From NCBI GenBank assembly GCA_007126035.1, contig SLCC01000059.1:1-64000 (forward strand): a stretch of 64,000 nucleotides of DNA, read 5' to 3'. Under the pieces are notes generated by a model that searched no databases, had not been told where the DNA came from, and saw only the letters and a program-made list of their open reading frames with translations. The translations under genes were made by a program, and so were the position numbers. This stretch comes from Gemmatimonadota bacterium (GTDB lineage Bacteria; Gemmatimonadota; Gemmatimonadetes; Longimicrobiales; RSA9). Shown here piece by piece: positions 18,671-28,702 of this stretch (within the stretch, counting starts at the first letter, position 1; every line of letters starts with the position of its first letter).

Positions 18671-20014
18671 CTACTTCAGGGCTTCCGTGACCACTTCCTT
18701 GAGCTTCTTCTGTGGGCAGCCCAGGATGCTGGCCGCCTTCTTCACATCGCCGTTGGTGAAGGCCAACGTCTTGAGCATGACTATCCGCTCGGCCTCTTCC
18801 AGGGAGGAGCCCACCGGGACTCTCGCCTCCCGCTCCTCCAGTGCCGCCTGGCGCGGCTGGAGCTCCTTGGCCTCGATACGATCGTTGGTGGCCAGGATCA
18901 CCGCCCGCTCCACGGCGTTCTTCAGCTCGCGGACGTTGCCCGGCCAGCTGTAGGTCTGGATGTAATCCAGGGCGCCCTCGGTGAAGCCCTCGATGTCTTT
19001 GCCATGGTCCTGGGCGTAGCGCTGGAGGAACTCCTGGGCCAGCAGCTTCAGGTCCCCGGTGCGATCCCGCAGCGGGGGCAGCACCAGGGGAATGACCGCC
19101 AGCCTGTGGTACAGGTCCTCCCGCAGGACCCCGTCCTCCAGGGCCTTCTCCACGTCCTTGTTGGTGGCGGCGATCACCCGGATGTCCACCGAGATCTCCT
19201 TCTTGCCGCCCAGGCGCCGGAAGAGCCTCTGCTCGATGGCCCGCAGGAACTTGACCTGGACGTCGGCCTCCATCTCGGCCACCTCGTCCAGGAACAGAGT
19301 CCCACCGTCCGCCAGCTCGAAGGCGCCCGCCTTCTCGTTGATCGCGCCAGTGAATGCGCCCTTCTCGTGGCCGAAAAGCTCGTTCTCCAGGATCTCACGC
19401 GGGAAGGCGCCGCAGTTCAGTGCTATGAACGGGCCCTTCACACGGCTGGACTTCCGGTGGATGGCACGGGCCACGAGCTCCTTGCCGGTCCCGCTCTCGC
19501 CGATGATGAGGACACTGGCGTTCGATGGCGCTACCGCCTCGATCACCGAGAAGATCTCCCTCATCTCCTCGGACTGCCCCACCATGTCCTCGTACTTGGT
19601 CAGGCTCTCGAGTTGCTTCTGGAGCTGGAGGTTGGCCGTCCGGACGTCGTACTTCTCCAGTGCCTTGGGGATCAGGGCCTTGAGACGGTCCAGGTCCAAC
19701 GGCTTGGTCAGGTAGTCGTACGCGCCGTGGCGCATGGCCTCGACGGCCGAGTCCACGGAGGCCTCGCCCGTGATCATTATGAACTCGCTCTCAATGCCGT
19801 TCTCGCGCATCCGGGCGAAGAGCTCGAGGCCGTCGAGCCTGGGCATCTTCAGGTCGGCCAGGACCAGGCCGTAGCCGCCAGCTTGCAGCTTCTGCCACGC
19901 CTCCTCCCCGTCAGTGGCCATCTCGGTGGCGTATCCGTCTTCGGAGAGGATCATTGTTAGTCCCTCGGCGATGTTCTTCTCGTCATCGGCGATCAGGACC
20001 TTCGAACCGGCCAT
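18671..20014 (-). CDS. Sigma-54 dependent response regulator (NtrC family)
   Basis: Receiver (LVLADLKMPRLDG, LTKPLD) plus AAA+ (GESGTGKELVARAIH, GAFTGA, GGTLFLDEVAEM) domains; divergent C-terminal HTH. Confidence 0.95.
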   Translation of the reverse strand: MAGSKVLIADDEKNIAEGLTMILSEDGYATEMATDGEEAWQKLQAGGYGLVLADLKMPRLDGLELFARMRENGIESEFIMITGEASVDSAVEAMRHGAYDYLTKPLDLDRLKALIPKALEKYDVRTANLQLQKQLESLTKYEDMVGQSEEMREIFSVIEAVAPSNASVLIIGESGTGKELVARAIHRKSSRVKGPFIALNCGAFPREILENELFGHEKGAFTGAINEKAGAFELADGGTLFLDEVAEMEADVQVKFLRAIEQRLFRRLGGKKEISVDIRVIAATNKDVEKALEDGVLREDLYHRLAVIPLVLPPLRDRTGDLKLLAQEFLQRYAQDHGKDIEGFTEGALDYIQTYSWPGNVRELKNAVERAVILATNDRIEAKELQPRQAALEEREARVPVGSSLEEAERIVMLKTLAFTNGDVKKAASILGCPQKKLKEVVTEALK

Positions 20015-20095
20015 ATGCTAGGAATTCCTGGGAAATTCGGGAACGTGACCGGCGTCGGTCGGAAACAGTATACTACCCGGACGCCGGAGCATGGG

Positions 20096-20773
20096 TCAAG
20101 GCGCGTCCGCCCGCGGCAAGGCCACGACCCACGCCGCCTCCGGCTCACCGGCAGCCGGCAGCAGCTCGACGCTGCCGCCGACTTCCTGAACCAGACTGGT
20201 GACAGTGGCAATACCCGCAGCGGCCGCTTCCGATCCGTCCGCCGTGTTCCGGTCAGGCGAGCCGCCCGGCTCTGGAACCGTATGGCGGACGGTGATGTTG
20301 ACCAGGTCACCGTCCAGCCTACAGCCGCTGATGATGGATCCACCCGCGGGTGTGGCATCCAGGGTCTGATCGATGATGTTCAGCAGCAGGAGGGTCAGGT
20401 TACCAGGCGGCATGGCCACGACGGCGTAGCCACCCTCATAGACGAAGTCCACCTTGCGGATGCGCGCCCGTGCCTGCAGGACGGGCAGCAAGTCTTCGAA
20501 GACGCGGTCGACCTGAGCCACGCCCTGAATGGACCAGGGTCGGACCAGCCGGAGCATGGCCTCTATCAGGGAGTGGACCCTTTCCAGCTCGGACTCGACC
20601 ACCTGGACCCGCTCCACCAGCGGGGCGGGCTCGGCCGAACCCGCCCGTCGCTTCACCAGCTCGAGGTTGATGACCATGGCGTGGAGTGGGTTCTTGATCT
20701 CGTGGGCCAGGTCGTCTGCCCAGCGGCTGACGAGGTCCATTCGGTTGGCCTTCAACTCGAGTCGGTCAGCCAT
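20096..20773 (-). CDS. Histidine kinase core without sensor domain
   Basis: HisKA motif WADDLAHEIKNPLHAM; short HATPase_c-like C-terminus; directly upstream of the NtrC-type regulator. Confidence 0.85.
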   Translation of the reverse strand: MADRLELKANRMDLVSRWADDLAHEIKNPLHAMVINLELVKRRAGSAEPAPLVERVQVVESELERVHSLIEAMLRLVRPWSIQGVAQVDRVFEDLLPVLQARARIRKVDFVYEGGYAVVAMPPGNLTLLLLNIIDQTLDATPAGGSIISGCRLDGDLVNITVRHTVPEPGGSPDRNTADGSEAAAAGIATVTSLVQEVGGSVELLPAAGEPEAAWVVALPRADAP

Positions 20774-20781
20774 GCTCGCGC

Positions 20782-22191
20782 TCAGCCCGCGACCCAGCGC
20801 GGGTCGGGCCCGGGCAGATCGGCGGCCTCGACGCCCGGCCGGCCCATGAGGCCGTACGTCAGCTTCTTTCCCAGCTCAACGCCGGGCTGGTCCAGGGGGT
20901 TGACCTGATATAGCCCGCCGGCGTAGACGGTGGCTATCTCCAGCATCATCATGAGCTGGCCCATGGAGTGCTCGTCCAGGCGCGCCAGGGTGAGGGTCAT
21001 GTTCATCCGACCGTGCTCCGCCAGGGCCGCGGCGGTAGCGCGGCGCTCCGCGTCCAGCAGCTGGCCAAGGGTATGCCCGCCCAGGTACCCCAGCGCGGGA
21101 ACCTCCTGATAGAGCCGGGGGATCGGCACGTCACGCTCCCGCTCTGCCAGGGCCAGGAAGGTGACCGTCTTGTCGAACGGCCCCTCCATGTAGAGCTGGA
21201 CCTGGGAGTGCTGGTCCGTGGCGCCCAGGGCCTTGACCGGCGTCGGCCCCACGTGCACTTCCCTGCCCTCCAGGTCGACCCGCTTGCCCAGGCTCTCGGC
21301 CCAGAGCTGACGGAACCAGTCGGCGGCCGAGTACAGCCGGTCGCTGTACGGCATCATGACGTGGATCGGCGCGCCAGCCTCCTGATCCGCCAGCCATTGC
21401 AGGACGGCGAACAGGCCGGCCGGGTTCTCCGCGAGCGCATCGGTGTGGCAGCGGCGATCCATGGCGCGGGCCCCCTCGAGGAGGGCTTCCGGGTCGATCC
21501 CCACCAGCGCCGCGGGAAGTAGACCTACGGCGGACAGCACGCTGAACCGACCGCCCACCGCCGGTGGGATCGGCAGACTCACGATGGACTCCGCTTCCGC
21601 GATCTCCCGCAGGACCCCCTTCTCCGGGTCGGTGGTGAACAGGAGATGGCGACGGTAGGCCTCGGGATCGTCGTGGGCCGACATCAGTCGGTCACGTATC
21701 ACCAGGAACTGGGCCATGGTCTCCGCCGTCGTCCCGGACTTGCTGATTACGTTGAACAGGGTCCGACGCACGTCGATGCGGTCCAGCAGGGAGGCGACGG
21801 TGGCCGGGTCCACGTTGTCCAGGACGAACAGGCGAGGATAGTGATCGCGGGCGTCGGCGTCCCGCTCGTTCCAGTCCGAACCCCTCAGCGCGTGGAGCAG
21901 GGCGGTGGCTCCCAGTGCCGAGCCGCCGATGCCCAGGACCACCACGTTCTCGAACGCCTGGCCCGGCCCGTCGGCGAACGCCTGGATCTGGGCGGGCAGC
22001 TCGGTCGGATCCAGGAGGTCGTAGAACCCGAGCTCACCGGCCTCCCGCCGGCGAGCGACATCGACGTGGAGGTCGGCGAATCGGCCGGCCATGCCTTCGA
22101 GCCGCTCCGGCGTGATGCCGCGGCCGTCCAGGCTGGGAGCCATCATGTTCCCGTAATCGAGACGCAGTCGGTTGTCGTTTGTCATGACCAT
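20782..22191 (-). CDS. pgi: Glucose-6-phosphate isomerase
   Basis: VLGIGGSALGATAL, ISKSGTTAETMAQF, DQHSQVQLYMEGPFDK. Confidence 0.95.
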   Translation of the reverse strand: MVMTNDNRLRLDYGNMMAPSLDGRGITPERLEGMAGRFADLHVDVARRREAGELGFYDLLDPTELPAQIQAFADGPGQAFENVVVLGIGGSALGATALLHALRGSDWNERDADARDHYPRLFVLDNVDPATVASLLDRIDVRRTLFNVISKSGTTAETMAQFLVIRDRLMSAHDDPEAYRRHLLFTTDPEKGVLREIAEAESIVSLPIPPAVGGRFSVLSAVGLLPAALVGIDPEALLEGARAMDRRCHTDALAENPAGLFAVLQWLADQEAGAPIHVMMPYSDRLYSAADWFRQLWAESLGKRVDLEGREVHVGPTPVKALGATDQHSQVQLYMEGPFDKTVTFLALAERERDVPIPRLYQEVPALGYLGGHTLGQLLDAERRATAAALAEHGRMNMTLTLARLDEHSMGQLMMMLEIATVYAGGLYQVNPLDQPGVELGKKLTYGLMGRPGVEAADLPGPDPRWVAG

Positions 22192-22251
22192 ACGTTACGC
22201 GTGACGTGTAGACCTGGCCAGCCGGCACCGCCAGGACGCGCCAGCGACCCC

Positions 22252-23514
22252 TCAGAGAAGGGCATCGAACCAGCCCAGATACTGGCCGAGCAGGCGGGTG
22301 AACAGGTAGCGGTCCGCCACCAGACGACGACCGCGCGCGCCGAACAGCCGACGGGTCTCAGGGTCGCCCAGGAGCCGGATCGTGCGCGCCGCCGCGTCGT
22401 CGATGGAGTCCACCAGGTACCCGTTCCAGCCGTCCTGGACCTGGAGCCGGATGCCGCCCACGCTGCCCGCCACCACGGCCCGCTCCTTCCACAGGGCCTC
22501 GGTGACCACCAGCCCGAACCCTTCCCGGAGGGACTTCTGGAGGACCACCGTCGCGCCCCGCTGCATGGCGTTCACCTCCAGCGCGTTACGGTTGACATCG
22601 TCGGGAGCGACCTGGAGCGCCAGGAGGTGGACGTCCGGATCGTCGCCCGCCGCCTCCCGGGTCTGTTCGTAGAGACCCCAGCCTTCCGGATCGTCGTCCG
22701 CCATGCCGGCCATATAGACGAGCTGCACGTCCGGCCGCTCCTGGCGCACGCGCTGGTAGACCTCGAACACCCCCAGGGGGTCCTTCCACTGGTCGAACCT
22801 GGACACCTGGAGCAGGTAGGGCCGGTCCAGGTCCACCGCGTAGCGGTCCAGGACCTCGCGGCGCTCCCAGCTCTTCAACGGCCGGTTCTTGGCCCGGAAC
22901 GGATCGATGCAGGGAAGGGCGATCTCGACCCGCTCCGCCTCGAGCCCGTGGGGCACGTACGACTCGCTGGAGAAGACCAGCAGGTCGTAACCGGCCAGGT
23001 GGGGTGACAGCACGTTCCAGGTCTCGGGTGATGGGCTGGTGAGGTCGATATGGCAGCGCCAGATCAGGGCGGGCCGCTCACCGTTGCCCAGCAGCGAGGC
23101 CAGGACCAGCGGCTGAGGATCGTGGACCACCACCACGTCGTAGTCAGCCAGCTCCCGCTCCATCTTCCGGACGTTGTGCTCGACGGACGCCCAGTACAGG
23201 TCGAACTCCGAGGGCGACCACTGCGTCGGCCGACCCTGCAGTGCGTTGTGATAGCCCTTCGTCACCTCGAAGAACCGGTCCTCCGCCTCGAGCACGTACC
23301 AGTCCGCTTCGAGCCCCGCGTCCCGCATCAGGGGGACCAGGCTCAGGAGCATCTCCGCCACGCCGCCGCCCACGGCAGTGGCGTTCAGGTGCAGGACGCG
23401 TTTACCTCTTAGCGGCCGGGCCTTTTCGCGCAGGCGCTCCACCAATCGTTCTCCGACCAGTGGCACGTAGTCGTCGAGAGTTGCAGGCGAGAATGGCGCG
23501 TCTGTGACCAGCAT
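22252..23514 (-). CDS. GT4 glycosyltransferase resembling trehalose synthase TreT
   Basis: HLNATAVGGGVAEMLLSLVPLMRDAGLEADWYVL...IWRCHIDLTSPSPETW; TreT-like N-terminal signature. Confidence 0.85.
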   Translation of the reverse strand: MLVTDAPFSPATLDDYVPLVGERLVERLREKARPLRGKRVLHLNATAVGGGVAEMLLSLVPLMRDAGLEADWYVLEAEDRFFEVTKGYHNALQGRPTQWSPSEFDLYWASVEHNVRKMERELADYDVVVVHDPQPLVLASLLGNGERPALIWRCHIDLTSPSPETWNVLSPHLAGYDLLVFSSESYVPHGLEAERVEIALPCIDPFRAKNRPLKSWERREVLDRYAVDLDRPYLLQVSRFDQWKDPLGVFEVYQRVRQERPDVQLVYMAGMADDDPEGWGLYEQTREAAGDDPDVHLLALQVAPDDVNRNALEVNAMQRGATVVLQKSLREGFGLVVTEALWKERAVVAGSVGGIRLQVQDGWNGYLVDSIDDAAARTIRLLGDPETRRLFGARGRRLVADRYLFTRLLGQYLGWFDALL

Positions 23515-23577
23515 GACAGCGGCAGGATGCAAGGCATCTGCCAGGCGCAGCGGCGGGCAGGCAGGCCGCCCCGCCAC

Positions 23578-24351
23578 TCAGAGATCTACGGTGAGACCGT
23601 CGTATGCGGGCCGGATCGAGGGTGGGAGTCGCTGTTCCAGGTCGGCGTGCCGGAGCCGGTGCGTGAGGTGGGTCAGGTAGACCCGTTCCGCGCCGATGTG
23701 GCCGGCCAGCTCGATGGCCTCCTCCACGTTGAGGTGGGTCGGGTGCGGGTTGCCGAACCAGAGGGCATTCAGGACCAGGGTGCTCACACCGTCGATGGCT
23801 TCACGTGTGCCGGGGCCGAGGCTCTTGGCGTCGGTTATGTAGGCCAGGTCGTCGACACGGAATCCGAAGACCGTCATGGGCCCATGCTGGACTGGCAGGG
23901 CCTGGAAAGCGAACGGTCCCAGCCGGACCCGGTCCAGGGGCTCGATGGTCTGGAGCTGGAGCTCGGGCTTGGTGGTGCCGGGGGGAGGCCGGTACCCGCT
24001 GAAGATGTACGGGAAGCGGCGGCGAAGGGTCGCCTCACACTCGGCGCCGGCGTGGACATCGAGGCGGCGGCGCCGGTGTGCGGAGAGAGCCCTGAGGTCG
24101 TCCACACCGTGGATGTGGTCGGCGTGGCAGTGGGTGATCCACACCGCATCGACGGCGGCCACCCGGACGCTGGTGAGCTGGAGGCGGAGCTCGGGCGGCG
24201 CGTCGATCAGCACTGCCCCATCCTCCTGGTGCACGAGGGCGGCGTGGCGGGTGCGCCGGTCCCTCGGGTCGTCGGACGTGCAGGTGTTGCAGTCGCAGCC
24301 GATGACGGGGATACCGAAGGAGGTGCCGGTGCCGAGGAAGGTGAGCTTCAA
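23578..24351 (-). CDS. MBL-fold metallo-hydrolase, PhnP-like (TTG start)
   Basis: LKLTFLGTGTSFGIPVIGCDCNTCTS...WITHCHADHIHGVDDLR; overlaps pyk stop by 4 nt. Confidence 0.9.
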   Translation of the reverse strand: MKLTFLGTGTSFGIPVIGCDCNTCTSDDPRDRRTRHAALVHQEDGAVLIDAPPELRLQLTSVRVAAVDAVWITHCHADHIHGVDDLRALSAHRRRRLDVHAGAECEATLRRRFPYIFSGYRPPPGTTKPELQLQTIEPLDRVRLGPFAFQALPVQHGPMTVFGFRVDDLAYITDAKSLGPGTREAIDGVSTLVLNALWFGNPHPTHLNVEEAIELAGHIGAERVYLTHLTHRLRHADLEQRLPPSIRPAYDGLTVDL

Positions 24352-25793
24352 ATCTCCTCCACTCTGAGCATGTTGGTGGTGCCCGCCACGTGGAAGAAGG
24401 GCACTCCCGCCGTGACCACCACCCGGTCGCCGGGCTGTGCCAGGTCCCGCTCCAGAAGGGCCGCCCGGGCGCAGCGGATGCTCTCGTCGTAGTTGGGCTC
24501 TTCGGTGAAGCTGAAGAGGACGGGGTGCACCCCCCACGCCAGGGCCAGCTGACGGTGTACGACAGGGTCGTCGCACACGCCTATCACCGGTACCGACGGG
24601 CGGTAGCTGGAGACGAGGCGGGACGTGAAGCCGCTCCTGGTCAGCGTAACGATGGCCGGCGCGCCCAGGAGTGACACGGCCTCGACCGTGGCGGCGGCGA
24701 TGGCGTGCTCGGTCGCGGTGGCGCCGGACCGCAGCCGATTGGCGGCGGACATGTCGTAGCTGGGCCCCTGGGCGAAGGCGGCGGTACGCTCGATCTCCCG
24801 GGCGATCCGCACCATGGCGTCCACCGCCAGGACGGGGTACTTGCCCACTGCCGTCTCCCCGGACAGCATGACGGCGTCGGTACCATCGAAGATGGCGTTG
24901 GCCACGTCGCTGGCCTCCGCCCGGGTGGGCCGCGACTGCTGGATCATGGACTCCAGCATCTGGGTGGCGGTGATGACCGGCCGCGCGTAGAGGTTGGCGA
25001 GCTGGATGATCCGCTTCTGGACCACGGGCACTTCCTCGAAGGGCAGCTCCACGCCCAGGTCGCCCCGGGCGACCATCACCGCATCAGCACAGTCCAGGAT
25101 CTCCTCGATCCGCTCCACCGCCACGTCCTTCTCGATCTTGGCCACCACCAGGATGGTGTCGGGGATGAGATCCCGGAGCTCGAGCACGTCCTCCGGCCGC
25201 TGCACGAACGACAGCCCCACGTAGTCCACTCCCTCTTCGATCACCACCTGGAGGTCCGTCCGGTCCTTGGCGGTGAGGGCTGGAGCGCTGATCCGGACAC
25301 CAGGCAGGTTGATCCCCTTGTTCGACTGGAGGAGCCCGCCCCGCTCGACCAGGGCCCGCACATGCGGCGGGTCCGTCTCCAGCACGCGCAGCTCCAGCCG
25401 GCCATCGTCCAGCAGGATGCGGTCGTCGGGTCCCACGTCGTCGGCCAGGGCCGGGTAGGTGGTGGGCAGGTCGTCGCCGGACGCCTCGGCGGCAGGCATG
25501 AGCGAGACCTCCTCGCCGGCGGTCAGCTCCCGGGGCGAGGACAGCTCACCCGTCCGGATCTTGGGACCGGCAAGGTCGGTCAGGATGGCGATGGGCGTGC
25601 TCAGCTCTTCCGCCACTTCCCGTACCCACCGGATCACCTGGCGGTGCCCGTCGTGGTCGCCGTGGGCGAAGTTGATACGTATGACGTTGGCTCCGGCCTC
25701 GCACAGGGCCCGGATGCCGTCGCGCGTGTCTGTCGCGGGGCCCACCGTGGCGACGATCTTGGTCCTGCGGTCCGGCGTCATCTGTCGCTCCAA
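24348..25793 (-). CDS. pyk: Pyruvate kinase
   Basis: RTKIVATVGPAT...MVARGDLGVELPFEEVPVVQKRII...ATQMLESMI...SGETAVGKYP. Confidence 0.97.
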   Translation of the reverse strand: MERQMTPDRRTKIVATVGPATDTRDGIRALCEAGANVIRINFAHGDHDGHRQVIRWVREVAEELSTPIAILTDLAGPKIRTGELSSPRELTAGEEVSLMPAAEASGDDLPTTYPALADDVGPDDRILLDDGRLELRVLETDPPHVRALVERGGLLQSNKGINLPGVRISAPALTAKDRTDLQVVIEEGVDYVGLSFVQRPEDVLELRDLIPDTILVVAKIEKDVAVERIEEILDCADAVMVARGDLGVELPFEEVPVVQKRIIQLANLYARPVITATQMLESMIQQSRPTRAEASDVANAIFDGTDAVMLSGETAVGKYPVLAVDAMVRIAREIERTAAFAQGPSYDMSAANRLRSGATATEHAIAAATVEAVSLLGAPAIVTLTRSGFTSRLVSSYRPSVPVIGVCDDPVVHRQLALAWGVHPVLFSFTEEPNYDESIRCARAALLERDLAQPGDRVVVTAGVPFFHVAGTTNMLRVEEI

Positions 25794-27421
25794 ACCACCT
25801 CTCCTCCCACCATGGTCAGCGCCGCCCGCAGGTCCCGCAGCGCCTCGGCCGGTGCGTTCAGCGGGTCCGTTTCCCAGGCCACCAGGTCGGCGAAGCTCCC
25901 GCGACGGAGGCTGCCCTGGCGCGGGTCGCCGGCGGCCCGGGCGGGGCCGGCGGTATAGCCGGCGAGGGCGCGGGGCGGGTCCAGCCGCTCCTCCGGATAC
26001 CAGCCGTCTGCCGGTGCACCGTCCAGGTCCTGCCGCAGGACGGCGGCGTGGAGGCCCAGGCGTGGGTCGGGCGTATCCACGGGCGCGTCGGAGCCCAGGG
26101 CCAGGATCGCGCCGGCCGCTTCGAGGGACCGGAACGGGTAGGCGTAGCGTGCCCGGTCACCCCAGTGACGGTCGGCAGCGGGCCAGTCGGTCATGAGGTG
26201 GGAGGGCTGCACGGAACAGACCAGTCCCCGGAGCCGGGGATCGGGCGCTCCGTCCCCGGCGCCCAGCAGGTCACCGCCCAGGAGCTGGGCATGCTCGACG
26301 CGATGGGGTACGCGCCCGTGAAGCCGCGCTTCAGCCGAGGCCAGGACCTCCAGGGCCAGGTCGTTGGCCGCGTCTCCGATGGCGTGGACGGTCATGGCCA
26401 GCCCCGCCCGGGCACCCCTGGTCGCCGCGGCCCTGAAATCTTCCGGGGGCAGCGTCTGCACGCCCCGGTCTCCGCTCCCCTCGTATGGCTCGCGCATGAG
26501 GGCGGTGAGGGAGCCCAGGGCGCCGTCCAGGAACATCTTGACGCCACCGATCCTGACCCAGTCGCCACCGAATCCGCTGCGGATACCCAGTCGGATCGCG
26601 TCGTCCAGCTTGGCCAGCGGCAGGTGCTGGAGGACCCGAAGCCTCAGCAGGCCTCTGTCCCTGAAGCCCTCGAGGAAGGCCAGGGAGTCGGGCTCCACCG
26701 TGTGGACGCCGGTCACGCCCCAGCGGTGGAGCACCGTCTGGGCCTCGAGCAGCGCCGCCCGTCGCTCGGCGGGACCGGCTGGCGGGACCACCCGCTCGAG
26801 CAGGGGCATGGCGTTCTCCTGCACCACGCCTGTGGGCTCCCCGCCCTCATCCCGCTCGATACGCCCGCCCTCCGGGTCGGCCGTGCCGGCGTCGATCCCG
26901 GCGGCCCGGAGCGCCGCGCTGTTGGCCCACAGCGAATGCATGTCCAGGCTCTGGAGCACCACCGGTCGGTGGGATACGACACTATCCAGGTGGGACCGGT
27001 GTGGCGCGTCCGTCCAGCGGTGCTGGTTCCAGCCCCGCCCCAGGACCCAACCTTCGGGGTGGTCCGCCGCGTGGTCGCTCACGGCCTCCGCCGCCTCGAC
27101 CGGGGAGCGGGTCCGGACCAGGTCAACGCCCCGGCGACGGACGGCCCATTCCAGGAGATGAACGTGGGCATCGGTGAGGCCGGGCGTGACGGTGAGGCCC
27201 GACAGGTCCAGCGTCTCGGCGCCTGGGGCGCTGCTCCTCAGCTCGGCGAAGGAGCCCACCGCATCGATCAACCCCCGTCGGATCAGGACCGCCTCCGCCC
27301 GCTCGGCGCCAGCGCTGTCGCCACCGGGGGCCAGGTGGATCCGATCGGCACGGACCACCAGGTCTCTCTCTTCTTGGTAACTCACTCTGTGTCTCCTGAG
27401 CGGCAGGCGGAAGTCGGACAT
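25778..27421 (-). CDS. Amidohydrolase family protein (YtcJ-like)
   Basis: TPGLTDAHVHLLEWA, GWNQHRW, HAIGDAANDLALEVL, LALGSDAPVDTPDPRLGLHAAV. Confidence 0.92.
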   Translation of the reverse strand: MSDFRLPLRRHRVSYQEERDLVVRADRIHLAPGGDSAGAERAEAVLIRRGLIDAVGSFAELRSSAPGAETLDLSGLTVTPGLTDAHVHLLEWAVRRRGVDLVRTRSPVEAAEAVSDHAADHPEGWVLGRGWNQHRWTDAPHRSHLDSVVSHRPVVLQSLDMHSLWANSAALRAAGIDAGTADPEGGRIERDEGGEPTGVVQENAMPLLERVVPPAGPAERRAALLEAQTVLHRWGVTGVHTVEPDSLAFLEGFRDRGLLRLRVLQHLPLAKLDDAIRLGIRSGFGGDWVRIGGVKMFLDGALGSLTALMREPYEGSGDRGVQTLPPEDFRAAATRGARAGLAMTVHAIGDAANDLALEVLASAEARLHGRVPHRVEHAQLLGGDLLGAGDGAPDPRLRGLVCSVQPSHLMTDWPAADRHWGDRARYAYPFRSLEAAGAILALGSDAPVDTPDPRLGLHAAVLRQDLDGAPADGWYPEERLDPPRALAGYTAGPARAAGDPRQGSLRRGSFADLVAWETDPLNAPAEALRDLRAALTMVGGEVVWSDR

Positions 27422-27547
27422 TGGAAAAGCGAGCCCATCCTTCGTACCTTGCGTTCCTTGTAACGATTATCTTGGCCTTCCCCGGATCGTAGGACTACGA
27501 GGGGGCGGGCGCAAAGCCGGCAGAATCCTTGCACCGCCGCACCAAGC

Positions 27548-28693
27548 ATGCAACTGATCGAGAGCATACCGGAACTGGAACGGATCGGCCGCGAGCTGAC
27601 AGGGCAAGACCTGCTAGCGGCCGACACCGAGGCTGCGGGCTTCCATCGCTACCACGACAGTATCTGCCTGCTCCAGCTCTCCACCCGCGACCGGACCTGG
27701 ATAGTGGACACCATGGCGCTGGGCTCGTTGAACCCCATCGCCGACGCCTTCGAGGAGCCGAGCTTGGAGGTGGTCTTCCACGACGCCGATTACGACCTGC
27801 GCCTGCTGGACCGCGATTTCGGCATCCGTGTCAGGGGGCTGTTCGACACGAAGATAGCCGCACGGTTCGCCGGGGAGGAGTCGTTCGGTCTGGCCAACCT
27901 CCTGGCAGAGGAGTTGGGCGTGGCGCTGGAGAAGAAGCACCAGCGGGCGGACTGGGCCAAGCGACCTCTGTCACCCGAGTTGCTGGAGTACGCGGCCATG
28001 GATACCCGCTACCTGCCGCAGTTGCGAGACCTGCTCCGACAACGGCTCGAAGAGCTGGGGCGGCTGCACTGGGCCGAGGAGGAGTTCCGGATCCACGAGC
28101 AGACCCGGTGGGCGCCGGACAGCGACGATGGTGACGCCTTCATGAAGGTGAAGGGCGCCCGGGACCTGGACCCCCGCAGACTGGCCGCCCTCAGGGAGCT
28201 GGTGGCATGGCGGGAAGAGAAGGCGGAGGGACGTGACGTGGCGCCGTTCCGGGTCCTGACCAACCAGGTGCTGATGGGAACGGCGCGCTCGCTGCCCCGT
28301 AACGCTCGGGACCTGGAGTCGGTGCCCGGCCTGTCGCCAGCGAACGCGCGTCGCTGGGGCGCCGAGCTGCTAGACGCGGTCCGCCGGGCCTGTGCCCTGC
28401 CCGAGACAGAGCTGCCACGACGGCCGCCACCGCAGCCCCGCCCACAGGTCGACCCGGAGCTGGAGGCCAGGATCGAGCGACTCAAACAAGCGCGAGACCA
28501 GGAGGCGGACCGGCTGGGCCTGGAACGGGGCTTCCTGATGCCACGGTCCCAGCTCGAGGACGTGGCCCGGCACAGCCCGGCAAGCGAGGCGGAAATGGCC
28601 GCGGTCGAAGGCATACGCCGCTGGCAGGTCGAAGCTATCGGGCCGGCGCTGCTGGCGGCGCTGAACGGCAACGGGGTGACACCCCCGAAATAG
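27548..28693 (+). CDS. rnd: Ribonuclease D
   Basis: DTEAAGFHRYHDSICLLQLSTRD...LVFHDADYDLRLL; HRDC domain. Confidence 0.93.
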   Translation: MQLIESIPELERIGRELTGQDLLAADTEAAGFHRYHDSICLLQLSTRDRTWIVDTMALGSLNPIADAFEEPSLEVVFHDADYDLRLLDRDFGIRVRGLFDTKIAARFAGEESFGLANLLAEELGVALEKKHQRADWAKRPLSPELLEYAAMDTRYLPQLRDLLRQRLEELGRLHWAEEEFRIHEQTRWAPDSDDGDAFMKVKGARDLDPRRLAALRELVAWREEKAEGRDVAPFRVLTNQVLMGTARSLPRNARDLESVPGLSPANARRWGAELLDAVRRACALPETELPRRPPPQPRPQVDPELEARIERLKQARDQEADRLGLERGFLMPRSQLEDVARHSPASEAEMAAVEGIRRWQVEAIGPALLAALNGNGVTPPK

Positions 28694-28702
28694 GGAGGTC
28701 CA

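Noticed and set aside
21646-23007. 453-aa plus-strand ORF opposite pgi and the glycosyltransferase
   Set aside because: Spans two genuine minus-strand genes; antisense artefact.
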